A DNA stretch of 64,000 nt from Liolophura sinensis (GCF_032854445.1 NC_088304.1:6213704-6277703), one strand, 5' to 3'; positions 1 to 11,762 are shown, counted from the stretch's first letter. The notes: a model not told the origin generated them from the letters alone. Numbers and translations are program-made.

Positions 1-175
1 GGGACCGGGGGTGTGTAATTGGCTGCTGTTTGCTGCTGTTTAAGTATTTAAAGGAACAATTAGAATAAAACCCTAACCGAGGTCAACATGCATGAGACAT
101 TATTTCACCGGTAACGTGTGACCATTTGTCAGCTATCAGACTGTAGTCGTTGCTCTGGTGTTGCTCTCTAGGCTG
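1..175 (+). repeat. Dispersed repeat family R2, 3' part
   Basis: The stretch reading 'acaattagaataaaaccct' followed by a 'ccggtaacgtg...ccattt' block and 'gctctggt.ttgctctcta' recurs with scattered substitutions at about 50990-51115. Part of it also recurs inverted at about 55814-55855. Repetition at several unlinked sites is the evidence; no coding potential or terminal repeats were seen. The left end is cut by the window edge. Confidence 0.6.
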
Positions 176-266
176 TAAGTTTTTTTAAATTATATTAATT
201 AAGTCATTCATTCACTCTTCTATCCATACCCAATTAGCCCCCACTTCCCCAACCCTCACGACAGAC

Positions 267-455
267 CTGCACTGTCATGTCCACGGGAAGCACACCGCAG
301 TGGTTGGCCTCTGAGGTAAGATACAGATGTGAGGTAGCAATTATGGTCATTATCTGATCATTGCCGGCATTGATGCACCTGTGGAGAGCATTGTTGCCTG
401 TGTCGTCACGCCACGCGCTGATGTCGTCAGAGGAAAGCAACTGGTCCAGAATTTC
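267..455 (-). CDS. Ankyrin-repeat-like internal exon
   Basis: On the minus strand a pyrimidine-containing tract ends in 'attgtag' and opens a 189-base exon (63 codons, phase 0 at both ends) that closes at 'cag|gtctgt'. It encodes EILDQLLSSDDISAW, then DDTGNNALHRCINAGN, then DQIMTIIATSH and later GVLPVDMTVQ. The pattern DxxGNxALHxCINAGNxxIM plus a later G-x-L-P-V-D fits one ankyrin repeat (protein-protein interaction) and the start of the next. An alternative donor 7 bases further on would break phase 0. The preceding exon (981-1703) ends in phase 0, so the two join cleanly. Later repeats would lie left of the window. Which ankyrin protein this is cannot be said; the domain call is moderate and the exon call good. 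Confidence 0.6.
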
Positions 456-980
456 CTACAATTTGGAAAGAATTATACCACAGTCATTTTATGTCAAACT
501 GCAAATTCCTTTCAAAACTATATGCAGACTAGCCACCGAATTGTATGATTTGAACTTTACTAGTGCAGTCCCCGTTTAAAATAACGTATACCTGCCATAT
601 CCGTCTATATTGTGGTGTTAAAGTTTGGTGTAAATGACACGCCTCTACTTAGTATAGGGAAAGTATGAATGTAAAAGCGAAAGATTTGAGACGTCATAAT
701 AGCCCAGTTTGCATACACAATACACAATTATCCGAATACCCTCTTTGCACTGTCTTAGGTCATCCCCATTCTCAAAAGTACAGAGATTCCTTCCATAATA
801 ATTAGGTGAAATGAGCTCCATCTCAAACAGAACACTTATCAGAATTAACGCTACACAAGTCACTCTAATATGCCATGTAAGATAAACGTAAAGCCTTAAA
901 CTTGTCACAATGGAGAAACATTTGAGAAGAACAGAACTGTTCCTCTCCAAGTTTCTCCAAGTTTTCTACAAGCTACAAAC

Positions 981-1703
981 CTTTGTGTCCGATGATCCAC
1001 TTTCCAGTTGACGAAACAATTCGGAAATAGTGTCAAAGTTTGGGAACTTGTCCGTGTCAGCTCTGTGGTAAGTGCACTTTTCTCCATTCCCAGATTTATT
1101 GTTATCATCCTCTTGGTAAGACTGAAAGGTCCTGTTCCCGATATCATTGTCTTCGTTCCAGGAATGATTTGTATGAGTTCCATATCTACTTCCGTGTGGC
1201 GCTGGTAGAGCTGCCTGATTGGTCTTTTCAACAAGTAAGCCTTGGTGATGACTGGATTGTTCCACTTTAGAGGAGGGGCTGTTGTCAAGGGTGTTACTGT
1301 TGTCAGCCATTGTTTTATTTGTTACAAAGTTTCCAACGACCCTTTCTTGTACCAGAGAAGAGTCAGTGATGCCATCAGAAAGGCTATTGTTATGGACCTG
1401 TTTATTGGCGAGGGACTGATGCAACTCTTCTGAGGAACACTTAAGTTCTTCTTCAGGCTGCTCTTGTATGGTTGAATAGGGAATCTTATCTATTTCACTT
1501 TGTTGCCTTTTAAATTTCTTTCCACATTTTAGTCTGATGCGCATGGCAGTTGGTAGTCGGAGCTTGTACGTAAGCGGGACAGCCTTTTGTTTGTTGGATG
1601 CCTTGTAATCTGAATTATTACTTTCCGTTGGTTCGTCTTCCACTGAAGTGGCCTCACCGTGAACCAACTTCTCCTCTTGCTTTATTATGGTACTTTTTGA
1701 TTT
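981..1703 (-). CDS. Ser/Asn-rich, probably disordered internal exon
   Basis: This is a 723-base minus-strand exon (241 codons, phase 0-0). The acceptor is 'gttgctag' directly before AAATCAAAAAG, with an in-frame stop just upstream of it; the donor is 'cacaaag|gtttgt'. It begins KSKSTIIKQEEKLVHGEATS and is hydrophilic, rich in Ser, Asn, Glu, Gln and Lys. It has no Cys pattern or membrane segment, and one basic stretch, RIRLKCGKKFKRQQ, that could be a nuclear-localisation or binding patch. It ends in SGSSDTK and joins in frame to the ankyrin-like exon at 267-455. Long low-complexity exons next to ankyrin repeats are common in scaffold and signalling proteins, but no specific family was recognised. 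Confidence 0.6.
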
Positions 1704-2189
1704 CTAGCAACACAAACATCATTAAAACTGGATAGAAAATAGGTAAATTGGATATTTACTGAAAGCTACTTAGATTCTTATATCTATATTGAAGAGGAAT
1801 ATAACAGCTATTCTAGTATAGATGCAAAGAATACATCTAGTATAAATGCATAGTATGACCGGCTTATAGCCGTGAATATTGATATTTATTTTGATAAATT
1901 TCAGCCCTTATATAGATTGGTAATGTACACAGTTATGGTTTTTCATATAGTATTAGATGTACTTCAGTATACAATAGACTACCGTTCAGGTTACCCCATA
2001 ACTTTATCATGTACCAATTTTACCAGTAGAAAAAATCTTCGAAGATCACAAAAAGTACGCCTTTATAAACCCTATTCTGGATAATTTGCTTAATGAGCCA
2101 CAAGAATATTCTTAATACTCCTTATTTGGGTATTTACACTTCCTGTTATCAGATGTTGCATACAACAGTTTGGCTTCTAAACGTACAAT
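1704..2189. other. Intron, no gene seen
   Basis: AT-rich sequence upstream of the Ser/Asn-rich exon; no splice-bounded coding segment or tandem repeat was recognised. Confidence 0.4.
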
Positions 2190-2382
2190 CGTATACCAAA
2201 ATGGATGATCCCTGTGAATAAATCCAAGGCCAATTTCCAAAACAACCTTCAAGACAAACTACCAGAAGAATTAAGAAAGTATATATAGCAAGAAATTAGG
2301 ACAAATTTATGTAAATAGAAAATGCCGAAAGGACGCAAGGAATGTTCTAGACGCACACATTATCCAGATCGTGTATGATGCT
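2190..2382 (+). repeat. Dispersed repeat family R1, degraded copy
   Basis: Blocks such as 'tcgtataccaaaatggatg', 'aaggccaatttccaaaac', 'aaagaactaag'-like and 'cgcaag.aatgttctaga' occur in the same order at about 13838-14090 and 51744-52010, and inverted at about 5400-5565. This copy is the most diverged. It lies inside the ankyrin-type gene, in an intron. Confidence 0.6.
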
Positions 2383-2646
2383 ATTTCGTTATGTGACGTT
2401 AATCACAATATGTTACTCAGCTGCGCTGTGACAAATTTATCAGCACCTCTAATGCTGATGTAAACGAAACAAAAACGTTAAAATATATAAAATTGAAAAA
2501 CTAAAAATTGCTTTACATACTTTGTGTATTCATGGATCCGTGCATGTGGATGAAGGCGATTTTAGCTTCAAGTATGAATAATACCCGGGAAAGAAGAGTT
2601 GAAAAGTAAAATCACCACTTTTCATAAGTCAGGAAAAGCAACTTGC

Positions 2647-2836
2647 CTTTTCTTTGGTTTTGGCGACATTGTCAACAATGTCGGCGAAGCAAGCGGAGAT
2701 ACTATCGTCAATTTTGAACTCATTCACCAGATTGTCTATATCTAAATGCTCCTCCTCATCTGCACAAAGTGACGTTTCATGCTTCCGTCTTTGGCATTCC
2801 ATGGACAGCATATCTACAAGATTAAAAGCGATCACT
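2647..2836 (-). CDS. Candidate acidic exon with a GC donor
   Basis: The minus strand is open for about 63 codons, including DMLSMECQRRKHE, then LCADEEEHLDIDNLVNEF and DSISACFADIVDNVAK. The 3' boundary reads AAAAG|GCAAGT, the classic consensus of the rare GC-AG intron class, leaving phase 0, which fits the 981-1703 exon. Two acceptors are possible ('ataacag' at 2837 or 'cttgtag' at 2814). Neither matches the phase-0 end of the best frame of the exon at 3434-3567, so an unseen exon, an alternative transcript or a wrong frame must be assumed. It looks coding (acidic, amphipathic) but no family was recognised. Confidence 0.4.
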
Positions 2837-3433
2837 CTGTTATAGTAAAATGAATGGCGAGCGAGCAGAACAAGTTCACAGATTAGACTAAAATGAACGC
2901 AAACTTAATAGCTTCCCACTACCAGAGTTGCGTGTTCAAAACCGGTTGTAATGTTGACCTTTTTGTGTCATTATCTTGTAGTATGATACATCTAGCCAGA
3001 TGCATTGATTTGCCCATGGTTCAGTTTTGTTTCTTCTCACCGTAAACCTTGTCCAGGTGTATTATTTTTAAAAGCAAGGGACCAGTTCCGTTTTAAGATA
3101 TCTAGACGTTCACTTTTTTAGTGTGACTTTGACAGAAAGTCGATAAGAATAGGTCTACTGATCTAATGGGGACATTTGCGCAGTCCAGGGTTCCACGAAG
3201 AACTTGATCTTGCACGTTACTAGCAGAAAATTACATCACTAACATGTTAAAGGTTTATTTTCAAGTTGGTTTCCATCATAAAGGTAACATTTGGTAGCAT
3301 ATAGTGCTCTGTATATTGTCGTGAAGTCTGGTTTAATTGGCTTCCTCACTAAAAAAACAACTTACATTGAAAATAAATGAAATGAATAAATATCAGTGTG
3401 AACAAGTAACACCATCATTCCTGAAGGACTTAC

Positions 3434-3567
3434 CGAGCAGCATTTCCGGATGGACCTCTCCTGGCTGTGGGGCACGATGGGACCGGCGGTACAGCTCGTG
3501 CTGGAGTCCCATGCTCGGTCTCGCACGATGAACAGCCGCCATTTGGGCAGCATGAGATCATCCAAAC
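3434..3567 (-). CDS. GC-rich internal exon, unknown product
   Basis: On the minus strand 'cgttattccgacag' precedes a 134-base exon that ends at the strong donor TGCTGCTCG|GTAAGTCC. In the favoured frame (phase 1 in, phase 0 out) it encodes LDDLMLPKWRLFIVRD, then RAWDSSTSC and later PHSQERSIRKCCS, with a strong bias to G or C at third codon positions. A second frame is also open but has poorer codon bias. The phase-0 end would join directly to the exon at 981-1703. No family was recognised. Confidence 0.5.
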
Positions 3568-5150
3568 CTGTCGGAATAACGGTACAGGGACTATGTGGTG
3601 GTGAAAAAGCAATCAATGCGGGCTTCAAAGGACTTATTCCAGGTGTGCACAGAAAATCGATGAGAGAATGAATGTATGGTGAAGTAGCCTCTGGTGTGCA
3701 GGGAATGGTCAGAAATGATGTCACTGGAGATGGCTGCTCGTTTTGTGGGCAATTGGGAGCGATTTGAGTGGTGATTTTCATACTGGGATGGCCATGTCTC
3801 CAATTAACCTTGGTGAAGTTAGCTCTCAGTTTCCGGTTCCATGTTGCTGCCTCCTGATTTGAACATGTTTTCGAAACGATATGGCTGCTACATTGCCCAC
3901 GTGGTTGTAAACTATAACCATTCAATCATTCTCACTAAAAGTCGGTTAATTCCTAGCTTAAAACAGAGAATTAATCTTTTTAGTTTATCCTGCCTCCATC
4001 AGGCACTGGTGGAAACAAAAGGTGAACAGAGGTGAACCTGTACGACTGTAAATATTGTTACACAACAATAAAAATAAACTGTCTAAGAATAAATTTAACT
4101 CATAACATGAGCTCATTATACAAACTAGTGCATTTTCTAATTTTCATGCCTAGCATGTGTGCATCTGTTGGGGGTCCACTGGAATTCAATATTTATTGTG
4201 AGCAACAGTTCCAATTTTAATGACAAAAACTTTACAGCATGCAAATAGGTGAACTTAAGATCTCAAATATTCCCTGGTTTTTACCATTGGTCAAGAAAGT
4301 AAAGCAAAACATAAACAATTCAGATATGGTTTTGAGTGGCGTATCTGATAAGAATGCCATTCGTAAGGCAAATGGAAATTTCATTATATTGCAATATAAA
4401 GTTTAATCGTTTGTGTCGAGGAAACACAATAGTAAAGTGGCTGTACTGTATAGATTCGGCGCAATAAGCGAGATCCTGGTAACATGTCTTAATGTTAACG
4501 ATTTGAGCATAAAACCCTTCATACATGGATATTGAGCTATTAATAGGTATTAAACTCTTTTATATTTACTCCCATGAAAAAGTTCTTGTATGCTGTATAT
4601 TTAACCCAGTCTGTAACCTTTAAACATTGTCCATAAAATAAATTCCATCTGACAGTATGAATCTGTGAATCAGATACTCAGATACATGATGAATTACACT
4701 TAGAAGCCAAATACCGAGATTTCGTAAAAATCCAGGGGATTATATCAACATCAAACGAAGCAACACAGCTTACAAACCTGTATACTATGCATGTGATAGG
4801 AATGTGGAGAAAGCGGAATGCATGTATTTGAGCAGGTATAATAAATATGAAGACTTAATTAGCGACACAAACTCTTGGAATATTGAAGATTGGAGGAGTC
4901 AGAAAGTGGACTGTGTTTTCAGGCGATCTTAAGGACAAGTCAAATGCTTTCAAAATCTCAAACCGATGAAATATTATAGTCGACAGAATTTGAAATCAAA
5001 CCCATGTGGGATTTTTATAGTGTCCATTTTTATTTACATTTGTAATCAACCTAGCGCGATAATTCCCAGCTGAAAGCTTGTGGCACCCTATTCTCAATGA
5101 CGCTGAAGACGTACATGGATCACCACTTCACTGTGTAAGGTTCTATAATT
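3568..5150. other. Non-coding stretch, nothing recognised
   Basis: No exon with convincing splice sites and coding bias was found on either strand, and no tandem or dispersed repeat. It is probably intron or upstream sequence of the ankyrin-type gene. Confidence 0.35.
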
Positions 5151-5412
5151 ACACGATTTGAATCATGGTACACGATTTGAATCATGGTACACGATTTGAA
5201 ACCTGCTACACGATTTGAATCATGGTACACGATTTGAATCATTATATACGATTTGAATCATGGTACACAATTTGAATCATTATACACGATTTGAATCATG
5301 GTACACGATTTGAATCATGGTACACAATTTGAATCATGGTACACAATTTGAATCATGGTACACAATTTGAACCATGGTACACAATTTGAATCAAGGTACA
5401 CGATTTGAACTC
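5151..5412. repeat. 19-bp minisatellite, about 13 units
   Basis: Tandem units close to 'tacacgatttgaatcatgg', with variants (acaatttgaa, tatacgattt), run without a break into the inverted R1 copy at about 5400. The complementary unit matches the terminal sequence of R1 ('ttcaaatcgtgtaccatg'). Confidence 0.9.
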
Positions 5413-5565
5413 ATTCGCCTAGAACATACCTTGCGTCTTTTCAACATCACTGAAAATTGTTGACCGCTTCTCTTTGCATAATTCCGTCTTGTTTTCGTAC
5501 TTTATATACTTTATTTCTCAGTTCTTTGTTGGTTTGTGTTAAACGTCGTTTTGGGAACTTGGCTT
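5400..5565 (-). repeat. Dispersed repeat family R1, inverted copy
   Basis: Read on the minus strand, 'ttcccaaaacgacgtttaac', 'aaagaactgag', 'acggaattatgcaaagagaa' and 'gacgcaaggtatgttctagg' follow in the same order as in the plus-strand copies near 13.9 and 51.8 kb. Confidence 0.75.
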
Positions 5566-6611
5566 GGTATTACTAACCGCATATTGGTTTACCGCTGGTA
5601 TGCATATGTCGCGGAGATTTCATAAGCCTTCGAACTTCTTACTTACTTCTCAAAGATCTCAGCAAGAGGGTAGAAAGCTTGTGGGACATTTTACATTTAC
5701 ATGGTGATGCTTCCACTTCTTCACTATCATTAATCCTATGTTTGTATAATTAATAACACACACAAAGGCGACAATTAAGGCACAGTGATTGTGTTATCTA
5801 GTCACACACAAAGAGACATGTTTATCCAGCCATTTGATCCAACATTTCACACCATAGTCTTATAGTCCCTATATACTCTCTCCATATATACAGGCTTGTC
5901 CATGTTAAACTGGGTGTTTATTATCAGAAAGGCAAGGAGAAAGAATGTAATGCTAGATATCTGCGTGAATCACCAATAAAATAAATAAATAAATAAATGA
6001 AGTAATAAATAAATATAGGGCTAGATAATATCAAAGTGACATAAAATAACCAAAGAAGAAATAAACCAAAAATAAACAAATAATTAAAGAGCTCCAAGTA
6101 TTATTATTATTATTCAGTGTATGGATACATTATAAAAAGTTTAATTCAAAATAGTAAAACGATTGTAAGATTATATTTGGATAGTAGGCATTACTTGCTT
6201 ACAGTTCTCAGCGATCCCCTCTTTGTTATTTATGAGTATCTATACGAATACATTGTCTGAATCCTCTGCAGCCATAAGCGATATACTAGACTAGTTGGTA
6301 TGAGACACACCCATTCCCCTCTCTTTACACCCATACCGTACAACCACGGGCTCAAACATGGATAACTACAAATCCTGAACATGAAGTAAATGTCCCGTAT
6401 CTAAATGGGCATCTGACTCATTGTACGGTTGAAATTCACAGCTTACACGGTGTGAACGTCTTAACTGTGTCATAAACAAACTCACAGCGCCTGCACAGGT
6501 ATACAAACCTATAAACGCTGCCACGGGCGAAAGGTGTAATCTTTTGATCTTGCCGATCAGATATTATATTTGGAATCCATACACTTCAACCCAAAGCTTA
6601 AAACGCATGTA
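5566..6611. other. AT-rich non-coding stretch
   Basis: Contains an (AAAT)n-like run at about 5972-6016 and an (ATT)n run near 6100. Nothing coding was recognised. Confidence 0.4.
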
Positions 6612-6868
6612 CCGGTACATAATTTGAGAAGGTTTGAAATGTAGACTTACCTTTCAGGTGTAAAACGCCTTGGATCTATGTAGATATGACGCCATCCAGG
6701 TAAACGGTTACCTCAAGGGAAGATTCCAACCCAAAGGAAACTTAAGACACAGGTACATAATCCGCGAGGGTTTTAAATGTAGACTTACCTTTCAGGTGTA
6801 AAACGTAGTGGAACTATGTAGATATGACGTCATCCAGGTAAGCGGTTACCTGAGGGAAAGATTCACCT
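6612..6868. repeat. Tandem duplication, about 137 bp, two copies
   Basis: 'tgtagacttacctttcaggt' starts at 6641 and again at 6778. Flanking blocks 'tatgtagatatgacg' and 'catccaggtaa.cggttacct' are repeated at the same offset. Confidence 0.85.
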
Positions 6869-7647
6869 GATGTATCCCAACTAAGGCTCCAGGCTGAACA
6901 TATAATGCCTTGAGCTTCTGGGATCAGTTCTATTCATTGCTCCGTGTTAAGTCGTATATGAAACCAGGACACTGTGCAAATACTTCATGAAACTGAATCA
7001 ATTCTTGTGTGGAACAAAAGCTCAGTCGGTGTAGCCCAGTGCAAGCTACATCATAAAAGCCGGCCAGCATACTATATTACCTGACGGTATGTACCTTCAC
7101 GGACGAGTTGCGATGTTAAACGACCTGAGCTCGAATTGCGAACACGGCTACGGATAGCCCCCGTCATTGACAGCATTTCTAAAGGCTTGTGAAGTTCGGC
7201 TATTAAAAGATCCCTGGCTGGCATAAGCTGTACGTGCTCGTAAGGCTATCGGCCGACCCTTACACAGCTCAATTGTCAACACGCTTTATTTGCACTGCTG
7301 AGCATTTGTTTGTAACAGGGAACAAGCTTATATGGACACATTTTTTTTCTCCAAGACGGCTTTATAACGGAACTGTGAGGTCAGCTGATAAGAGGTCCCA
7401 CAATAACAACAGCTTGTAGAATGTGGTCAATTAGACGCGCAATTACTTTTAAGTTTTAGTGACAGTCGAGTTAGCTGTCCCAGTTGTTTTTGGTCTACTT
7501 CCTAAATCTGTAGTCACAAAAACGACGATTTATGCTACGCCAGTCAAAAACCTGGATGTAGTAACATAGTAGTTACATAACGTATGCAAATGTCTAAACA
7601 TGCAACCATAAATAAAAAATTATACTGGTATTACTTTCTGTTATATG
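6869..7647. other. Non-coding stretch, nothing recognised
   Basis: No convincing exon or repeat was seen on either strand. Confidence 0.35.
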
Positions 7648-7779
7648 CCAGTGACCTGCGGATGATCGTGGGTTTCCCCTGGACTCTGTCCCGTTTCCTC
7701 CCACCATCACGCTGGCCACCGTTGTATAAGTGAAATATTCTGGAGTACCGGGTAAAACACCAATCAAATAAATAAATAC
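7648..7779 (+). mobile_element. Main SINE, 5'-truncated copy
   Basis: Only the 3' half of the SINE is present: 'cctgcggatgatcgtgggtt', the 'ggccaccgttgtataagtga' block, 'gaaatattctggagtaccg' and an 'accaatcaaataaataaat' tail. The tRNA-like head is missing, as expected for incomplete reverse transcription. Confidence 0.85.
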
Positions 7780-8244
7780 TTTCTGTTATAAAGGTTTAAT
7801 TTTGTCAAAAAGCATACATTTTCAGTACCCACATTCATCCCTTTAAAAACGCAGAAAAGTGGTGTATAATGCCTTTTCAGGAACAATTAATAGTCAGGGA
7901 GTAATTCGGTCAGATGTATCATCGCGTGCAGGGGGAAGTCTGAGTTGAATATTATTTTTATCCTCTGTAAAAACTCTTCAATGAGTGTCGTAAACATTCT
8001 GCCTGTTCGCATAAAATGTGCTATTTGTTCTCTTTTTAATTGCTTTGAATCAAGTGCTGTCAGACGTGTTCTTTTTTACCTGTCTGCTCACAGCTGGCGT
8101 TTTAAAGAATTTGATACTCAGAGCTGGCGTTTTAAGGACTTCGTATATTGGCTCAAGCATTAAAGAAAACAAGATATCAACACAAATAGCTTAAACTGAT
8201 ATGTATCCACGAAATCGTGGACATGGGAGAAAACGTAGTCTCTC

Positions 8245-8282
8245 AATGTCTTTTGTCGATCGTATGATCGACAAAAGACATT
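8245..8282. repeat. Perfect 17-bp hairpin with 4-base loop
   Basis: The left arm 'aatgtcttttgtcgatc' and the right arm 'gatcgacaaaagacatt' are exact reverse complements around 'gtat'. No element ends, T-run terminator context or host gene was recognised next to it. Confidence 0.85.
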
Positions 8283-9399
8283 ACGATTATAAAAAAAGAT
8301 TGTGATGTGATCATGCTAAACAACAACAACTTGTCGCCGCTCTGTGTCAGCATCAGCAGTAAATGTGGTGAACTACAGCGTATACAGTTGGGTTAATCAC
8401 GATCTCATTGATCAGACAGTTCGCCGACGACGAACAGCTCTATGAAAGGACGATCGTCGCCCATACAGTTGGCATGGAACCTCTATATGACACGTCTGTA
8501 ACAGCAATGTGACGTCATATTTTATCTGTTTTTAATTATGCATCATTTATAAAAAAAAGTTTACTGTGCTGTTTACCATATCGTATTTATGTATCCCTTT
8601 TTCACACTTTCTGTAAGTAACTACGTATATGAGTCCAAGTATTACGTTCAACAAACAAGTCACTGGATAAATACTGATTGGTGTGGAAAATGTCGTATTT
8701 TTCTTGACCGATGCGTCCAAGAAGATCGATTAAGTTAAAAAGAAAATAAAACACTAACATTCTTAAACTAACAATTCACGGCATATTAGAAATTTGATAA
8801 AGTTATGAAAAAGAACCCATAGCGATTTAGGGTTAGTGTGCACTCGGTTGTGAAGGTTATCCGTTTGAAATGAGTTCAGATCGCAATCTCTACATATTTA
8901 TATAACTTATTTACATGCTGATGATACCTCATCGAACAGGCGCATGCGTACACTTTTTTGTATGCATTGTATTCAGAATACATTGTTGGCAATGTAAAGT
9001 TTGTATCACATGCTCCAGGTAGAAATTTACTTAAATTATTCTGGCAGAGTGTATATGCGTGAGAATGCACTGCGGGTGATTCATCAGGAACCGTCAAGGA
9101 TGGGACTACCTTAACGTTCAATAAACCCCGGTCGACAGCTTTATGCCATAGAAGATAGATGTCACAATTTCTATGTCAGAGGCCGGCATTGAACTGCAAC
9201 CTCGTGCGTTCTGGCCTTTGAAAACCTACCATCTTAACAACGCCATCGCTACAAATGAAAATTGAACAAATGTCCTACAATCATACAAACATCGGAAGTT
9301 TGCAGACGAAAACATGTATTTATGTTTTCTTTCTTATAAACAACACGTCACTTCACATTACGCGTTTTTGATTTACAAAGCCCTACCTCTCGTTTCCAT
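8283..9399. other. Non-coding stretch, nothing recognised
   Basis: AT-rich; no exon or repeat could be supported. Confidence 0.35.
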
Positions 9400-9772
9400 G
9401 CCACAGTTGGTAGATCGTCCGCTTCGGGACCGGTAGATCCAGGGTCAGTCCTGGGTCGAGTCACACCTAAGACCTTAAAAGAGGACGTTGTAACTTCCTC
9501 GCTTGGTGTTCAGCATGAAGGGGATAATACAACGACTGGTTGACCAATATCAGTACTATGGTTGACCCGTATCAGTATAATGGCTGCGGCGGGGCAGCTT
9601 ACTTGCCTTCGGTAGGCGCCCCAGTGAGGCAGCACTAGATAAAGGAGCGGTGGAAAATCTGTCCTGCAACATGGCGGCACATTACATGCACTCTAAGGAT
9701 TCCTTCCTTCTAAGGATGACTGAAAAATTATTAAGTACGACTTTAAACCCCAATCACTCACTCACTCACTGA
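9400..9772 (+). mobile_element. Second SINE family, near-complete copy
   Basis: A tRNA-like head ('agttggtagatcgtccgc', then a B-box-like 'gggtcgagtcacacc') is followed by a 'ggtgttcagcatgaagggg' body, a 'cccagtgaggcagcactaga' block, and the end 'gactgaaaaattattaagta' with (CACT)n. Related bodies occur at about 11417-11762, 21797-21873, 26404-26500, 39880-40030 and 59288-59362. Confidence 0.75.
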
Positions 9773-11416
9773 CTCCTGTTTCCAAGCAATTGAAAGACAA
9801 GCATTTTAGAGCTACACATGTGTAATTCAGGCAATTGAGTCCAAGATTTGTCTCCGAACTAATGAGTGAACGATCACTGATTGGGTAATGCTCCCACACA
9901 GACAGTTTATGTTGTCGATGCACCATAAATATCTGCACTGTTATTTTGCTCCAAGTTGAAATATATCAGAATTTCGTCTGTTTTGGAGAAAAATAACTTT
10001 TCCCCCAGTGTTACTACCCACCATCCTGGAGGGTACCAAGGTAACAAAATGTCAATTCTTCATTTCCAGAAAGCGCAGGTCAAAAAAAAAAAAAAATATG
10101 GTGGTCATGCTAGCTTGATTAGTTTGCTGCTAGCATGCTAGCTTTGATATGTTCTAGAAAAAAGTGCTAGCTGTATTTGGTGGTATGGCATGGCACTACG
10201 CGGAAGTTAGGGGATGTATATGTTTGAGGTTGAAGTTGACAAATTTACAACATAAATAGTAAGGAAAACCAATGCGCTCATGAAACCTGATCAACTCGGT
10301 AACAACCTGCTACACCAGCGGAAGTTACAGTCATAATTAAACACTCTCCAGAGAAATCCGCTAAAGAAAGAAACCGTTTAGATGACCCCATGAGCTGTAT
10401 TACCTGCTCGATTGTCGTATTGTGTACAGTCACCTGCATTTCGAATGCCATCATGCCTGTTTTTCTCACGTTGGAATACCTGTCAAGTCGGTTGTACGTT
10501 TAACATGCACGTCAGGTTTTAAAGCTCTGAAATTTACATGTGATGGACAGCCATTAAAAAAGATAAAACGGCTGATAATGGATAAGCATAATCGTTAAGA
10601 TTGACCGGATTCGTTTAACACCCTCTGAAGAGATAGATACTCAAGATATAGTTATCTGTCCGTTTCACGGTCCACTGAACAATGGGAGATTACGCCTGAG
10701 CAATTGCCCCGTTAACGTAGAGTTCTTCATATATATGTCATTGGGAAAGTCTCGCTGCCGTGTCCCACAAACTCCTCAGTTAATCCCAGCGCTTCATGGT
10801 ATTCTCTTAGACAGCTGTTGCTTTCATTTTTTTGATAGGTGTTAAACGTCATATTCGAGGACCTATCGATGAGTTTTCTAGGTTAAGGAAACCGGGGTGC
10901 CCTGACAAAACCGCCGCCCTTCTTGAGATACCGGAGAAATATCCTGATTTAAACCCGCAGCCGATCTGGCAAGACCTGGATTTGAACTCTCCACTACCAT
11001 GGCCGTTGGCCAGTCTGCCGCTGAGAGAAGATGGTCTGGTGTAACAAAACTTTAAAATCAAAAAACACAAACCAGAACGTTTCACCTAAATGTTGATGGG
11101 TGGAAGGCTGATAATATGGTTGTATGAAGCCTGAGTGCCAAGAGTCAACCACCGACCTTTGGCAAGTTATAATGGCGAGCCAAGCGATTGAACACAGCTA
11201 CTAGATTCATGAAAGCTTTGTCTTAGTATACACTGGAATGAGATAGATTCGCGGTGACAGAGGAAAAATATTTCTTAGGGATGACTGGGGTTCAATCCCA
11301 GTCTCGGTCAGCGAATTTTCTTGATTCCCCTTACTTCCGTTCCGGAGGTGTTTCGTTGTGTATCCTTACATGAAGTGCACCCATTCTTTCCAGCACTATG
11401 ACGTATGCCGCCATTC
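9773..11416. other. Non-coding stretch
   Basis: Holds a poly-A run at about 10083-10096 and a B-box-like 'ggggttcaatcccag' near 11289, possibly a remnant of a tRNA-derived element. No exon could be supported. Confidence 0.35.
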
Positions 11417-11762
11417 CTTCAGTGGCCTAATAGTACTAAAAGCGTCCGCTCAGGAGACCCGGGATCAAACCCGGGCTGCATCATACCAAAGGCTTTATAA
11501 ATGGTGTTTGTTGTTGGCTCACTTGACGCTCAGAGGTGAGAGGTTAGATCAAGGAAACAAGAACTGGTTGGCCCGGTGTCAGTATAATGTGACTTGGTGG
11601 GATGTCATGTCTGGTGTCTTCGGCGTGATACTTCAGTGAGGGCCGCACTTTGGCGGCAAGGACTCGCCCTGCAACAAGAAGACACAGTATATATGTACAC
11701 ACCTGATGGCTGCTCGTCGTAATTTGACTGAAGAATCGTTAAGCATAACGTAAAAACCCAAG
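11417..11762 (+). mobile_element. Second SINE family copy
   Basis: 'aggagacccgggatcaaacc' resembles a tRNA T-arm/B box. It is followed by 'cccggtgtcagtataatgtg', 'catgtctggtgtcttcggcg', 'caacaagaagacacagtata' and the 3' end 'ttgactgaagaatcgttaag'. The body matches fragments elsewhere in the window. Confidence 0.75.

Noticed and set aside
10832-11085. Overlapping open frames on both strands in a GC-rich patch
   Set aside because: Neither has splice sites or a recognisable domain; the two-strand openness is typical of GC-rich non-coding DNA.
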